This document shows, piece by piece, positions 1 through 9,559 of a stretch of DNA of 64,000 bases (its first letter is position 1; the number at the start of each line of letters is the position of its first letter). The notes beneath the pieces were generated by a model, which searched no databases, was not told the origin of the DNA, and saw only the letters and a program-made list of their open reading frames with translations. This DNA comes from Gyrodactylus bullatarudis (taxonomy: Eukaryota > Platyhelminthes > Monogenea > Gyrodactylidea > Gyrodactylidae). The position numbers and the translations under genes are program-made. The DNA is taken from NCBI GenBank assembly GCA_012064415.1, contig SSNU01000148.1:53249-117248 (forward strand), given 5' to 3'.

Positions 1-484
1 CCTTTAAGTCCGCTTTCAGCAGATATCTTCTTGGGATGCTTCTCGTGAGAAACATTCGATTTTATGAATTTGCCTTTTTTTGCCTTTTTCAGAATTAAAA
101 ATTGCCTTTTTTCATCATAAAGTATGCCTTTTTCTGGTCGCCCTAGTTATGACTCTTTTCTCACAAAAAAGCTGTCAAAAACTGTTACTTCATTTTTGAT
201 TTTAATCATGTAGGTTTAAAATTTTAACCTGAAGCAAACAGGTTTTAATTTTTTGCAAAAAATAATTTTGAAGTTTTTTTAAAACGTTGTTTTGAAAACC
301 AATTTCTCAAGATCATATATGAAAAACTATACAATTGCCAGAGCACTATAAATATATGCTCAAGGTTAAGAGATATCCGATCAAAGACAACTGATCAACC
401 TGAAAAAAATTCAGATCCGAGAAAAAATGACCAAATCAAGTAATAATTACGATAATCTTGTGAAATATTCTGTTCTTACGACAA
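1..484. other. AT-rich gene-free stretch
   Basis: No gene is visible. The first 140 bases repeat a T-rich motif with TGCCTTTTT several times, which looks like degenerate transposon sequence. Everything up to the foldback element at 485 is AT-rich with no supported feature. Confidence 0.4.
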
Positions 485-1102
485 CTCTAGCTAGCTAGAT
501 TGGTCTGAAATATTTAATATTTATTCCTCTCTGCCCTTTTTGTACACCTTGAATACATAATGTATTCTTAGGAACTACTTTTAATTTAAAAAAATTAGTT
601 TTTTATATTTACACGCACGATCAGAATGGCATTTAGAAGTCTGAACGACACATTAGCCCCTTCAATTTGCCATGTTGGGTGACAATCTTGAACGAACCAT
701 TTGTCTCATCAGTGACCGATGATGCTTTTGTCTCCGATATCAATAGGACTCAAATATTGTCCATTCAACATTTTTGAATTATTAATACAGTATTCATTTG
801 TATTAGTTTTATAACGATGACAGGTTTGGTATTGTGAAAATTTGTACTTAATTGTTCTATTGGATAATAAAATTCATGAATTTATCAAAAGAGGTTTTTC
901 TAATAGTCAAGAGGGGTTGAGCTGATGATATTTGAATAAACACCTCTATTATGAAATAAATCTATAATTCTAAACATTTATAAATTTTATTATGACTAAT
1001 ATATGGTGTAATACACCATTGGTGTATTCAAGGTGTACAAAAAGGGCAGAGAGGAATAAATAGTAAATGTTTCAGACCAATCTAGCTAGCTAGAATTGTC
1101 TT
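485..1102. repeat. Foldback MITE with ~80-bp terminal inverted repeats
   Basis: The stretch 485-565 reappears as its reverse complement at about 1020-1102. Both arms carry the CTAGCTAGCTAGATTGG motif and a CTCTGCCCTTTTTGTACAC block. The arms are near-identical and the interior has no coding capacity, so this is a non-autonomous DNA element. The superfamily is not determined because I cannot see a clean target-site duplication. Confidence 0.75.
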
Positions 1103-1345
1103 GAGACGAATCTAGCAGTTCAGACCTTACTAGCTCCAACATATATTATATTTACATGATTTCAATGCAATAAAACAAATCTGAACTTGTATAATAATAA
1201 TTTTTTGTTTATAACTAAAGTCAAATTGTGGCAATTCGGAAATCTTTCTGAATCTAAAGACCTAGGTGCACTAAGGAAAGGAAGAAATTAGGAATGCATG
1301 ATAGATTAGTTCTGACAAAAATCTTCTACACTCTCAAATTTTTTT

Positions 1346-1575
1346 TTTCTTCGAAGTTGCACACTTATTAAATAATAAAAGCATGAAAATATTATACACA
1401 GAAATAGATGGTGTTCACAAGATTTAAAGTTAGACCTCATCCTAGGCCGGCTGGCAGAGGAGGATCATAGTTGTCAAACTTGACCAATTCCTCTACTTAG
1501 TTTAGACGCATCGATTCTGTAGGATGCTGAAATTCCATGATATTTTCAAATGAATATTCGATCAATAATTTTCAC
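1346..1575 (-). repeat. Dispersed repeat R1, copy 1 (probable LINE 3' end)
   Basis: About 228 bp that recur almost identically at 7925-8159. Read on the minus strand it ends in an A-rich tract (AACTTCAAAGAAAAAAAA in the second copy), as a retroposed 3' end would. At the second copy it directly follows a minus-strand LINE C-terminal fragment, so I infer it is the 3' UTR of a LINE subfamily. Confidence 0.6.
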
Positions 1576-1641
1576 TTTAATAATAATTGGAACTTTTTTC
1601 AACATATTTGGAACTCTAAGAAATATATTTTTATTTTACAG

Positions 1642-1866
1642 AGACTTAGAGAGATCACAACACCCTTACCAAGTCCGAATCATGTGCCTCCAAGAGTTAG
1701 AGACCGCGAAGACTTGACGATATGGAATATCGGAGCATTTGTCAAGAACGAATGTAAAACAAGATGGTTTCAGAGGAGAACCTTGAGGAATGTCATTAAA
1801 AACTCAAAGCCAGATCAAATGCAAGGTGAAGCTACTAATCCGGGTGATGACATTCCTTCAGTCTAA
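1642..1866 (+). CDS. Possible 3'-terminal coding exon, function unknown
   Basis: A pyrimidine-rich tract ending in TTTTACAG (to 1641) precedes an open stretch of 74 codons with visibly higher GC than its surroundings. The peptide is basic in the middle, with a WFQRRTLRNV segment, and ends in an acidic tail (PGDDIPSV) before TAA. It could be the last exon of a gene whose other exons lie outside the window, or a captured or decayed exon. I do not recognise the family. No upstream partner exon is visible in 1-1640. Confidence 0.25.
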   Translation, partial: RLREITTPLPSPNHVPPRVRDREDLTIWNIGAFVKNECKTRWFQRRTLRNVIKNSKPDQMQGEATNPGDDIPSV

Positions 1867-2984
1867 CACTATTTTACAAACAAACATTCAGAATAATGAA
1901 AGAAAAAGACTTTACTCACCAAGTGTTTTTACCTCATCAAGAACATTCATCTACCCAGTTTATTATGCATTTTAGTTTTTTCTTTTAGATTAATTTCAGG
2001 CTTATTCTTGTTATTTCAATTCTTCCAGTATTCTCTGACTAAAAATCCACAAGAGTTGACCAGTAATAAGACAGCAATTTTTTCAAAAGTTCACCCCCCC
2101 CCACATCTTCCCTCAACCACTTCCAATGGATTTGAGTCAATTTCAAAAGATGAACAACATACTTTTAACATCATCATACGTAAACAGAATTAATGAATCT
2201 GAAGCAGACGATAGTCCATTCGAATTATATCCCATCATTGTGAATGTGGATAATTTGAATGTGAAAATGGAAAAAAACTTGTTAATTTATGGAAAATAGG
2301 ATAAATACTTTGCTGAACAAGCAAGAGTCAATAATATCCATACTTTTAAGTATATTATACAATTCTTTCAAGAATATTATATTAATGATTTATTTATCAA
2401 ATAAATTTTATCGTATTTACTTGTGAGTAGATACATAAACTTCTTCTTCTTCTTTTGATGATCTGTCTCAAAAATCATTTCCCATAAGAAAATTTATTAT
2501 TTGTTCTATAGAGAGCTGGGCTAGAGTCTTTTCCTCTGATAGTGCAATGACATAAGAGGGGACTAGAGTCTGTCTTGAATTCATCGGGCTCGATTGAAAG
2601 GGGTTCAGTGAATGAGTCATACAACAAAACCATGATATATTTTACTCAGAAATCCTAAAATGGTTGATTCAGAGACTATACAATGAATTTTGGTATCCAG
2701 GTTCAATTTTCAATTCTCAATTGATTGGTGTTAGAATCTTAACTGTGTGGATAACATGTGAAAAGTTGTTGATAGCGTGGTAAACGTAGGAATTTCACGA
2801 TAAATTAAACTTCATCTGAAAGAGAATCTGTTAGAGGCTAATTGTACCAAAATTTATGAATCAATGAACAAATCTAATCAGATATTTTCGTCAATAATTC
2901 TCCTATATATTTTGTAAAATTATAATGCTACTTGTAGGTATGCTGGTCATGAAATGTTGATGAAAAAATGGGCTGTGTCCTTCC
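1867..2984. other. Gene-free intergenic stretch
   Basis: No coding signal is supported. It holds a C9 homopolymer at 2094-2102 followed by a short pyrimidine-rich patch. The rest is AT-rich, with nothing that matches the repeat families described elsewhere in the window. Confidence 0.4.
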
Positions 2985-3225
2985 TATATATTTTATGAGG
3001 ACACCCTCAATATCCTCAGAAAGCTGAATATCAGCGAAGCAAATATTAAAAAGAAGAGGGCCAATAGAAGAACCTTGGGGGACCCCAGAGTTTATCTTAA
3101 CAATTTTACTGTTGGTGGCGTTGAAAGTAACATATTGCATCCTTTTTGTTAAAAAGTACAAAGTGAGATTAATTACATAAGGATTAATTTTTAAATCAAT
3201 AAGTTTTTTTTGATAGGAGCAGTCG
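2985..3225 (-). pseudogene. LINE reverse transcriptase fragment (minus strand)
   Basis: Translation of the minus strand gives a piece of the same reverse transcriptase as the main LINE at 4054-6600. It includes the B-box SGVPQGSSIGPLLFN, the preceding KKKLIDLKINPYVINLT region and the following CFADIQL segment. It lacks motif C (FADD) because the similarity breaks off in KYIGRT. It is a truncated dead copy in the opposite orientation to the main element. Confidence 0.85.
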
Positions 3226-3284
3226 AAAAGTCAGATACTGAAATTCCATGATATTTTCAAATAAATATTCGAATAATGTCTATT

Positions 3285-3800
3285 TCTTACCCTACGATAA
3301 ACAATTTCATCTTTTAACATGATTTAGGATAAATATGACATAATGAATTGCGGTAATCTTCAATCTTTAAAAACCATTGTGAACCATATTCACTCTAAAA
3401 TTGAGTTACTCGATTTCTCTTTTATAACCTTCATTAAAATTCCGGAATAATTTCTTAGATCCACGACAAAGTTACTTATAAACTCGTATTGCCATATTAA
3501 TTACCATTCAGACATTTTTATTCATAGATAATTTGTAAAAAAATTTATTGAATCCTCTTCTATGATCGAGCATGTTTATTCCTTAAGAAGAGTAGTTTAT
3601 GATGAACATTTTCTACTCTCAGCTTTTAACATGATTAAAGATAAATATGACATTATGAACTGTGATAATCTTCATTCTATAAAGACCATCATGAGTCATA
3701 TTCGCTCTAAAATAGACTATTCTATTACTCTATTATATCCCGATCTTCACTAAAATTCCAGAATGATTATTGTAAAAATTTTTGAGATTACAATTACAAA
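3285..3800 (+). pseudogene. Two head-to-tail LINE C-terminal fragments
   Basis: Two successive plus-strand copies of the LINE ORF2 C-terminus. The first (about 3290-3450) is broken by stops and frameshifts. The second (about 3555-3753) is open and ends in SKIDYSITLLYPDLH then TAA, homologous to SKLDYSKSLLYANLH at the end of the intact ORF2. The second copy's 3' UTR start (AATTCCAGAATG) runs into the 5' part of the main LINE at about 3800 with no intervening poly(A). Confidence 0.8.
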
Positions 3801-3809
3801 CTGATTGAA

Positions 3810-4079
3810 TTGTCTGTGCGATATTTTAAAGATCACTCATCCAATTATTATTATGTTAAGAAGTTGCCAACTCAGTATGCTGCTCCTCCTCCTCTTGACC
3901 GTGTTAAACATGGATCCGGTCACGATGCCTCAAATGTTGATCTGGATGTTTCCCACTCTAATCCCACTTTGACATCGCCCGCTGTTCTAACCAATATGAT
4001 CATCAATCCTCCTGGCTCACTCAACAATGGCATTGGAACAATCAACAAAATGAGTAAGCCTGAACAGTTTTTTCGTTAA
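3810..4079 (+). CDS. Short upstream ORF of the LINE (ORF1 remnant?)
   Basis: An 89-codon ORF just upstream of, and overlapping by 26 bases, the ORF2 frame. It has a proline-rich stretch (AAPPPLDRV) and no recognisable zinc knuckle or RRM. Position and overlap fit the tail of a LINE ORF1, but the family cannot be shown from sequence. No longer ORF1 is present upstream, where truncated LINE tails begin. Confidence 0.4.
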   Translation: MSVRYFKDHSSNYYYVKKLPTQYAAPPPLDRVKHGSGHDASNVDLDVSHSNPTLTSPAVLTNMIINPPGSLNNGIGTINKMSKPEQFFR

Positions 4080-6600
4080 TCATTCTGGGTTTTTCCTTCT
4101 CAATATAAGGTCATTTTTCTCTCAAAATTCTCTATTTAACATTAAAGATATAATCTCTAAATTTAAGCCATCCTTATTTTTTGTTACTGAAACCTGGCTT
4201 AGACCTTCTATCTCTGATTCTATTATGAATACTCCTGACTATCTGTTTCTTAGGGCCGATAGATTAGATTCTATTGGTGGTGGAGTTGGTATTTATATCC
4301 ATAATAGTATTAAAATCTTATCTAAAATCTCCTCGTCATCCCCCTTTCAGTATATTTTTATTAAAGTTAATTTAAATGGTGCCATTTATAATTTTCTATT
4401 AGTCTACAGACCCCCTATTGGTTCCAAATATTATATTTCTGATAACTGTCTTTTATCGCATATCTACTCACTAGTAGATACACATGAAAATCTCACAATC
4501 TTGGGAGATTTTAATTTTCCGTCTAAAAATAATTCCCCGTTAATTCCTCCACTTTTTGACGAACTTTTATCCAAATATAACCTCGATCAAATAGTTGATT
4601 CCCCTACACGTAAAGATAATATACTCGATCTCATTTTCTCTAACGTTTTTTTCAGATCAATCTCACGCTCTGTGACATTTTCTGATCACAATTTACTATT
4701 CTTTAATTTTTCTTTATCCAATCACTCCATTTTTTATCAAAAATTAAAGAAAACAGTCGACTTTAAAAAATGCTGTGATCTGGTTCAATCTTCACTGGTA
4801 ATATTATTCAGCAATAATAATTTTAACTCTGACCTTTTTTATTCTCTTATACATAAATCATCTAGATTAACTATCAATTCCCAAAAGTTTTTCAATGACA
4901 CTACTCATTTAGACTTTACTTCCCTGAGGTCTTTTGAATCTATTGTTTCAAACGATCTTAAGACCAACTCTCAAAGAGGTTGGTCTAAATTCAGAAAATT
5001 ACTCAACATAAATAAACTCTCATCTATCGTAAATTTCACTGACCTAACTGATCAAGCGTTCTGTGATAAAATTAATGATAATTTTATCTTATCCTTCAAT
5101 AAAGCAGAAAAAATTGATCTCATTCCAACTCAGTCTCCCCCACCTGTTATCTCTCTAACTGATTTAATTTATTTTTTTAACAAATGTAAAAATAAAAGCA
5201 GACTTGATAATCACTTTAACTCCTTTAATCTATTGAATAACCTACCGTCCTCATTTTTAAACTTACTTATTCAATTCATTAACCAATGCATTGCATTATG
5301 TGATATACCCTCTGAATGGCTTATTGTTAAAATAATCCCCATTCCCAAGGTTAAAAAATATTCTTGCTATTCCGATCTCAGGCCTATATCATCTTTGAAT
5401 ATTTTCCTTTCAATTTTGGATAGGTTTCTGACCGACGAAATATCAAAATCACTGCCCCATCCTTTTCCGGATAAAACACAGCACGGTTTCTTATTCGGTA
5501 AAAGTACATCTAGTAACATGATTGAGTTCATGAACTATACTCTTCACTTTAAGAAAAATCCTAATCAATTCCTCATTATCCATTTTATAGACATATCTAA
5601 GGCATTTGATAAGCTAAAATTCTCTTTTATTAAAAAAAAGCTTATTCAACTTAACATTTGCCCACATATAATTAATCTAACAATGTTTTTTCTCTCTAAT
5701 CGGAAACAATTTGTTTCCTTTAACTCCACCACTAGTAAACTTGAATCAATCAACTCGGGTGTTCCCCAGGGTTCAATAATCGGTCCACTTCTCTTTAACA
5801 TTTGCTTCGCTGATATTCAGCTCCTGGAGAACATTGAGGGTGTTCTCCTTAAATTTGCTGACGATTTCAAATTCGTCTTCAAGGTGAAAAATTCCCTTGA
5901 TATATTGAAAATAAATCACAACTTCTGTCTTCTTAAAGGTTCCCTTGAGGCCATGGGGCTCTATATTAATAGAGATAAATGTAAATTGTTACTCCCAGCT
6001 GGTCTCCCTGCAACCCTCTCGGAATCTCTTCTACTTCCTGGAGAAATTGTCTCCTTAACTTTGGACCTGGGTTTCAGTATCTCTGATGGACTTAAAATTG
6101 ACCCTCTCTCTAATCTCCCTAAAATAAAATCCACTATTTTCTCAATTCTAAAATTCTCTAGGTCCGTTAATTTAAGGCTTAAGGCTTTCAAAGCTTTAGT
6201 CTTAAATAACCTCGATTATATCTCTCCCCTTGTTCCCTCACTAACTTTTGAAAAATCTCTCGAAATTGAGCATATTCAATCTAGATTCCTCTATTTCTTA
6301 TATCCTGATTTAGAATCTTATAATTCTCGCATATTAGTCTCTGGGCTCAACCCTCTCTGGGTTAGAAGATATGCTATTATTGTTAAATCATTTGCTAAAT
6401 CTGTTAACTTATTTGAAAACTCATATAACCTCAGAAACCCCTCTTTTTCAAATCACTATTTACTATCATCATATAATATGATTGATAAAAAATATAAAAT
6501 ATCAGACTGTCACGACCTAACTAATATTAAAACTATAATGTCACACATTAGGTCCAAACTTGATTATTCTAAGAGTCTCCTCTATGCTAATCTTCATTAA
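4054..6600 (+). CDS. LINE ORF2: APE endonuclease-reverse transcriptase
   Basis: The frame is open from 4054 for about 848 codons. The first ATG (4225) would drop the endonuclease N-terminus (LNIRS and VTETWL motifs), so translation probably starts upstream or by reinitiation from the overlapping ORF. APE-type endonuclease motifs follow in order: GGGVGIYI, LVYRPP, LGDFNFP, DSPTRKDNILDLIFSN and the catalytic SDHNLL. Reverse transcriptase motifs follow: DLRPISSLN, FIDISKAFDKL (A), SGVPQGSIIGPLLFN (B) and KFADDFKFVF (C, near codon 601). The C-terminus ends in SKLDYSKSLLYANLH. No RNase H or CCHC knuckle is evident. The uninterrupted frame, against many broken relatives nearby, suggests this is the youngest copy. 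Products nick target DNA and copy the element RNA. Confidence 0.95.
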   Translation, partial: VSLNSFFVNHSGFFLLNIRSFFSQNSLFNIKDIISKFKPSLFFVTETWLRPSISDSIMNTPDYLFLRADRLDSIGGGVGIYIHNSIKILSKISSSSPFQYIFIKVNLNGAIYNFLLVYRPPIGSKYYISDNCLLSHIYSLVDTHENLTILGDFNFPSKNNSPLIPPLFDELLSKYNLDQIVDSPTRKDNILDLIFSNVFFRSISRSVTFSDHNLLFFNFSLSNHSIFYQKLKKTVDFKKCCDLVQSSLVILFSNNNFNSDLFYSLIHKSSRLTINSQKFFNDTTHLDFTSLRSFESIVSNDLKTNSQRGWSKFRKLLNINKLSSIVNFTDLTDQAFCDKINDNFILSFNKAEKIDLIPTQSPPPVISLTDLIYFFNKCKNKSRLDNHFNSFNLLNNLPSSFLNLLIQFINQCIALCDIPSEWLIVKIIPIPKVKKYSCYSDLRPISSLNIFLSILDRFLTDEISKSLPHPFPDKTQHGFLFGKSTSSNMIEFMNYTLHFKKNPNQFLIIHFIDISKAFDKLKFSFIKKKLIQLNICPHIINLTMFFLSNRKQFVSFNSTTSKLESINSGVPQGSIIGPLLFNICFADIQLLENIEGVLLKFADDFKFVFKVKNSLDILKINHNFCLLKGSLEAMGLYINRDKCKLLLPAGLPATLSESLLLPGEIVSLTLDLGFSISDGLKIDPLSNLPKIKSTIFSILKFSRSVNLRLKAFKALVLNNLDYISPLVPSLTFEKSLEIEHIQSRFLYFLYPDLESYNSRILVSGLNPLWVRRYAIIVKSFAKSVNLFENSYNLRNPSFSNHYLLSSYNMIDKKYKISDCHDLTNIKTIMSHIRSKLDYSKSLLYANLH

Positions 6601-6839
6601 TCCCAGAATGTTTAATGAAATTTCTTGAAAGGTTTATATATTTCTACAATACTCATTACACATATTTCATGAACATAGATTAATCAAATTTTTTTTTATC
6701 GAAACGCCATATTATATCCAGAGATGCTGTGTATATATATTTGTATTTATATTTATTTATTTTATCTTTTATAAATCAATAAAATCATACTTTCTTACAA
6801 AAAAAAATTATGATTTTTTATTTTTTCAAGAAAACTAGA

Positions 6840-7028
6840 TTAACATTTTTATTTTTTTTTTTTTTTTTGAAATTGAAACATTTATATTTATTCATAGAAA
6901 GGATTTGTACAAACAAGGGAACAGGGAAAGAGTGTTCAATTTGCCCGGTGTGGGAGGGGCTGAAGCTAGGACCGAGAGTAAAGGAGTCCGAATGAGAGGT
7001 GAGAGAGATACCACTACGCCACACCGGT
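6840..7028 (-). mobile_element. tRNA-derived SINE-like element (minus strand)
   Basis: On the minus strand a tRNA-like head begins at about 7028. A 9-bp perfect stem (CCGGTGTGG with CCACACCGG at about 6945-6953) encloses a box-A-like GGCGTAGTGGTA. A degenerate box-B-like segment and an unrelated tail follow, ending in TTTCAATTTC plus a long A tract at 6848-6868. The same tail recurs at 8402-8510. The pattern fits a SINE. Box B is weak, so Pol III competence is uncertain. Confidence 0.5.
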
Positions 7029-7030
7029 TA

Positions 7031-7300
7031 TTTCTTATATCTTTCATTGTACATATTAATTACTCTATTTAATACAGATTATATTTCTAACAAAAAAAAT
7101 GAAATAATCCAGATTACTTATTTCTATATGTATTCTATATTGTACAAACTACCTTTTCACAATACAGATTTATTTTCTAACAAAAAAACAGATAAATTTC
7201 ACTATTTAATTTTTGTATCTATTTACTATTTGTATAATCAGATTTAGGCTTAGATAATTTGTATATTCTTTAATTCAATATAAGATTTATGTCTAAAAAA
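7031..7300 (+). repeat. Stack of three very short LINE 3' tails
   Basis: Three successive segments of about 70-110 bp each resemble the LINE 3' UTR. The first two end in TTCTAAC plus an A tract (near 7098 and 7188) and the third ends GTCTAAAAAA (near 7299). They lie head-to-tail in the same orientation as the main LINE and contain no coding sequence, as expected from extreme 5' truncation. Confidence 0.6.
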
Positions 7301-7924
7301 TCCGTATTTCATCTATAGTCCATTAGTTGAATTGAAATATACACTATTGGTGTGATCAATCAATCATTGGAGATATATCTTGCAATCAAGTGCTGATAAC
7401 ATGATCACCTTTCACCCAACAAACTAAAAAACCTTCATGTAGAGATTAGAGTGTCACTTGAGATGTTCTCTGATCGAATTAAAATTTCACAACTCCTATC
7501 TGTGTTTCCATATAAAAATAGATACACTTTAACCACCGCCAACCCCCTCCCTCCCTCTGAAGACCCCTTTTAACACTTGCTCTCATTCTTTCTCTTAGTT
7601 AAATTGATTTCATCACTTTTCATTTGGGACTGTCGCATTGTCCGTGTCTAATGGGAGAAATGAATGACAAAGTGTTCAACCTTTTTAATCATGCTCCATT
7701 GAACATGTTTGACATAATTTTATTATCATAAAATCATTTTACAATTTTACAAATGTTTATCTTCATTTATTGATTTAACATGGGACACTTGAGAATTTCA
7801 CTTACAAGTAATTAAATGATTCTGGTATTCAAAAAATAATCCAAGTCTATATGTATTTTGTACAACTCTCATTTCTATTTTTAGTGGACCTCATTCTTGA
7901 CTCATGTACAAAATTATATAGTGA
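7301..7924. other. Gene-free AT-rich stretch
   Basis: No ORF, RNA gene or repeat boundary could be supported here. The only departure from background is a short C-rich patch near 7540-7570. Confidence 0.4.
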
Positions 7925-8159
7925 TTTTTTTTCTTTGAAGTTGCACACTTATTAAATAGTAAAAGCATGAAAATATTATACACAGAAATAGATGGTGTTC
8001 ACAAGATTTAAAGTTAGACCTCATCCTAGGCCGGCTGGCAGAGGAGGATCATAGTTGTCAAACTTGACCAATTCCTCTACTTAGTTTAGACGCATCGATT
8101 CTGTAGGATGCTGAAATTCCATGATATTTTCAAGTGAATATTCGATCAATTATTTTCAC
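7925..8159 (-). repeat. Dispersed repeat R1, copy 2
   Basis: Near-identical to 1346-1575, including the CCTAGGCCGGCTGGCAGAGG block. On the minus strand it lies immediately downstream of a LINE C-terminal fragment (8165-8330) and ends in an A-rich tract at its low-coordinate end. That supports it being the 3' UTR of a LINE subfamily. Confidence 0.6.
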
Positions 8160-8164
8160 AATAT

Positions 8165-8330
8165 AAAAGGTGAAATAATTAAAAGTGGGGGTCAAGAAGT
8201 GATTTTGAATAGTCAATTTTTGATCTGACATGAGTAATTATAGATTTAAGATCATGTAGTGATATAAAATAAAATTATTAAAATAAAGTATAGGTTCAGA
8301 TAATTTACATTTACTATCTATCATATCATA
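8165..8330 (-). pseudogene. LINE C-terminal fragment (minus strand)
   Basis: The minus-strand sequence around 8190-8240 encodes the LINE C-terminal signature (a SDQKLTIQN-type version of IRSKIDYSKSLL) in broken form. It sits directly upstream, in its own orientation, of repeat R1. Confidence 0.55.
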
Positions 8331-8401
8331 AGCAGAGAGTGGATAGTGATCTGAAAAAGAGGATCATTTTAGATTGTGGAAATTTTCAACTAATCAGGAT
8401 G

Positions 8402-8510
8402 AGTTATTTTTTTTTGAAATCGAAACATTTATTATTATATAGAAATATAGAATTTAATAATTGTACAATTATGAGAACAGGGAAAGAATGTTCAATGTAA
8501 TTCTACAATA
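8402..8510 (-). mobile_element. SINE tail, 5'-truncated copy
   Basis: Matches the 3' part of the SINE-like element at 6840-7028: the GAACAGGGAAAGA block, then AATGTTTCGATTTC followed by an A tract on the minus strand. The tRNA-like head is missing. It adjoins a 40-bp minus-strand scrap of the LINE (about 8512-8555). Confidence 0.5.
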
Positions 8511-8604
8511 ATAGCATGTCTTCGTAACCAAAGGGGATTTGAACTGAAGAATCAACTGATTTCTGTTCCTAGTTCCCTTTTTGAACAGCTGATATTAAAA
8601 GTGG

Positions 8605-8710
8605 TCGTTGAACCGGATTCTGCTGAAGTGCATTGGGTTGGCGTCCTGCCTGCACTAGCTTGGGGATCAAGATCAATTTGAACCTCACATCACCTTGAAT
8701 TCATTATTAT
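8605..8710 (+). mobile_element. Second tRNA-like SINE head (putative)
   Basis: The sequence GCATTGGGTTGGCGTCCTG resembles a box A, and GGATCAAGATC some 25 bp later resembles a box B. The layout is that of a tRNA-derived SINE promoter on the plus strand. No tail or target-site duplication could be defined, so this is a weak call. Confidence 0.35.
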
Positions 8711-8775
8711 TTTTATTGTATCATATGATTTAATTTCAATATAATGTTTTCATAAATATACGATATAAATCACTA

Positions 8776-9317
8776 TCAATCTTTAGAGATTGAAAGAATC
8801 CAATATCGTTTTTTACACTCTCTGTATCCGAATCTTGACTCTTACAATGCGCTCATCTCGATCTCGGGGCTACAGCCATTGTGGATCAGAAGATGCGCTT
8901 TTATTATAAAAAGTTTTACAAACTCGTCGTCATCCATTACCTCCTCTTACAATCTAAGGAATAAAAACTATAATGACCATATTTTATTGTCGTCTTTTAG
9001 ACAATCAGATGCTAAATACAATCTTTCAGATTGTAACAACACCCATGATCTTAAATCTATTATGGCATATATTAGATCAAAAATAGATTATTCAAAATCT
9101 CTCTTATACTCTTCCCTACATTTATAAATTATCAAATCCAGTTTGGTCTTCGAATTATTGCTCAGACTCATTTAGTTCCTTGACTGTTAAATGAACTAAA
9201 TCACATAGACCAAATATGTATTGTATATTTTTGCACATTATATCGTTATATAAGATTTATTTATGTTCATATTTACCTATATTGTATATATTAATAAATT
9301 TTTCTAACAAAAAAAAA
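8776..9317 (+). pseudogene. 5'-truncated LINE copy
   Basis: The coding part (8783-9127) is open and gives the ORF2 C-terminus: LEIERIQYRF, SGLQPLWIRRCAFIIKSF, SSYNLRNKN, then SKIDYSKSLLYSSLHL and TAA. The 3' UTR follows and ends in TTCTAAC plus an A tract at about 9307-9317. It is a typical 5'-truncated insertion, diverged from the 4054-6600 copy. Confidence 0.85.
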
Positions 9318-9559
9318 TAAATACTCAATCTCCAAGGATTTTTCAATACTCAGTGATGGGACTGATGACTAAGAACTGGTGCTTTTTATGAAAAAAAAAA
9401 TTTCTTTAAGACCTCATTCTTGAATTCTCGATTTTCAATAACTCTATTCTAATTATTTATTCATTTTTTGAATAAAATTCTTTGAATCCATGTATTACCG
9501 ACTCATTCAGGGAAGTATAAATTCTGTACAATATTATCTTTAATATCCTTTTTAAATAA

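Larger units (their letters stand above)
3801..6806 (+). mobile_element. Jockey/CR1-like non-LTR retrotransposon, largely intact
   Basis: The element contains a short upstream ORF overlapping the start of a long ORF2, a 200-bp 3' UTR with an AATAAA signal near 6776, and a 3' end in which TTCTTAC is followed by an A tract (about 6794-6806). Other copies end in TTCTAAC plus A tract. ORF1 appears reduced to an 89-codon remnant, so the 5' end is probably truncated or was rebuilt from neighbouring copies. It is the parent type for most of the LINE fragments between 2.9 and 18.9 kb. Confidence 0.9.

Noticed and set aside
5961..6191. 76-codon ORF on the minus strand inside the LINE
   Set aside because: Antisense shadow of ORF2. 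The same shadow recurs in the truncated copy at 9572-9754, so its conservation reflects the plus-strand protein.
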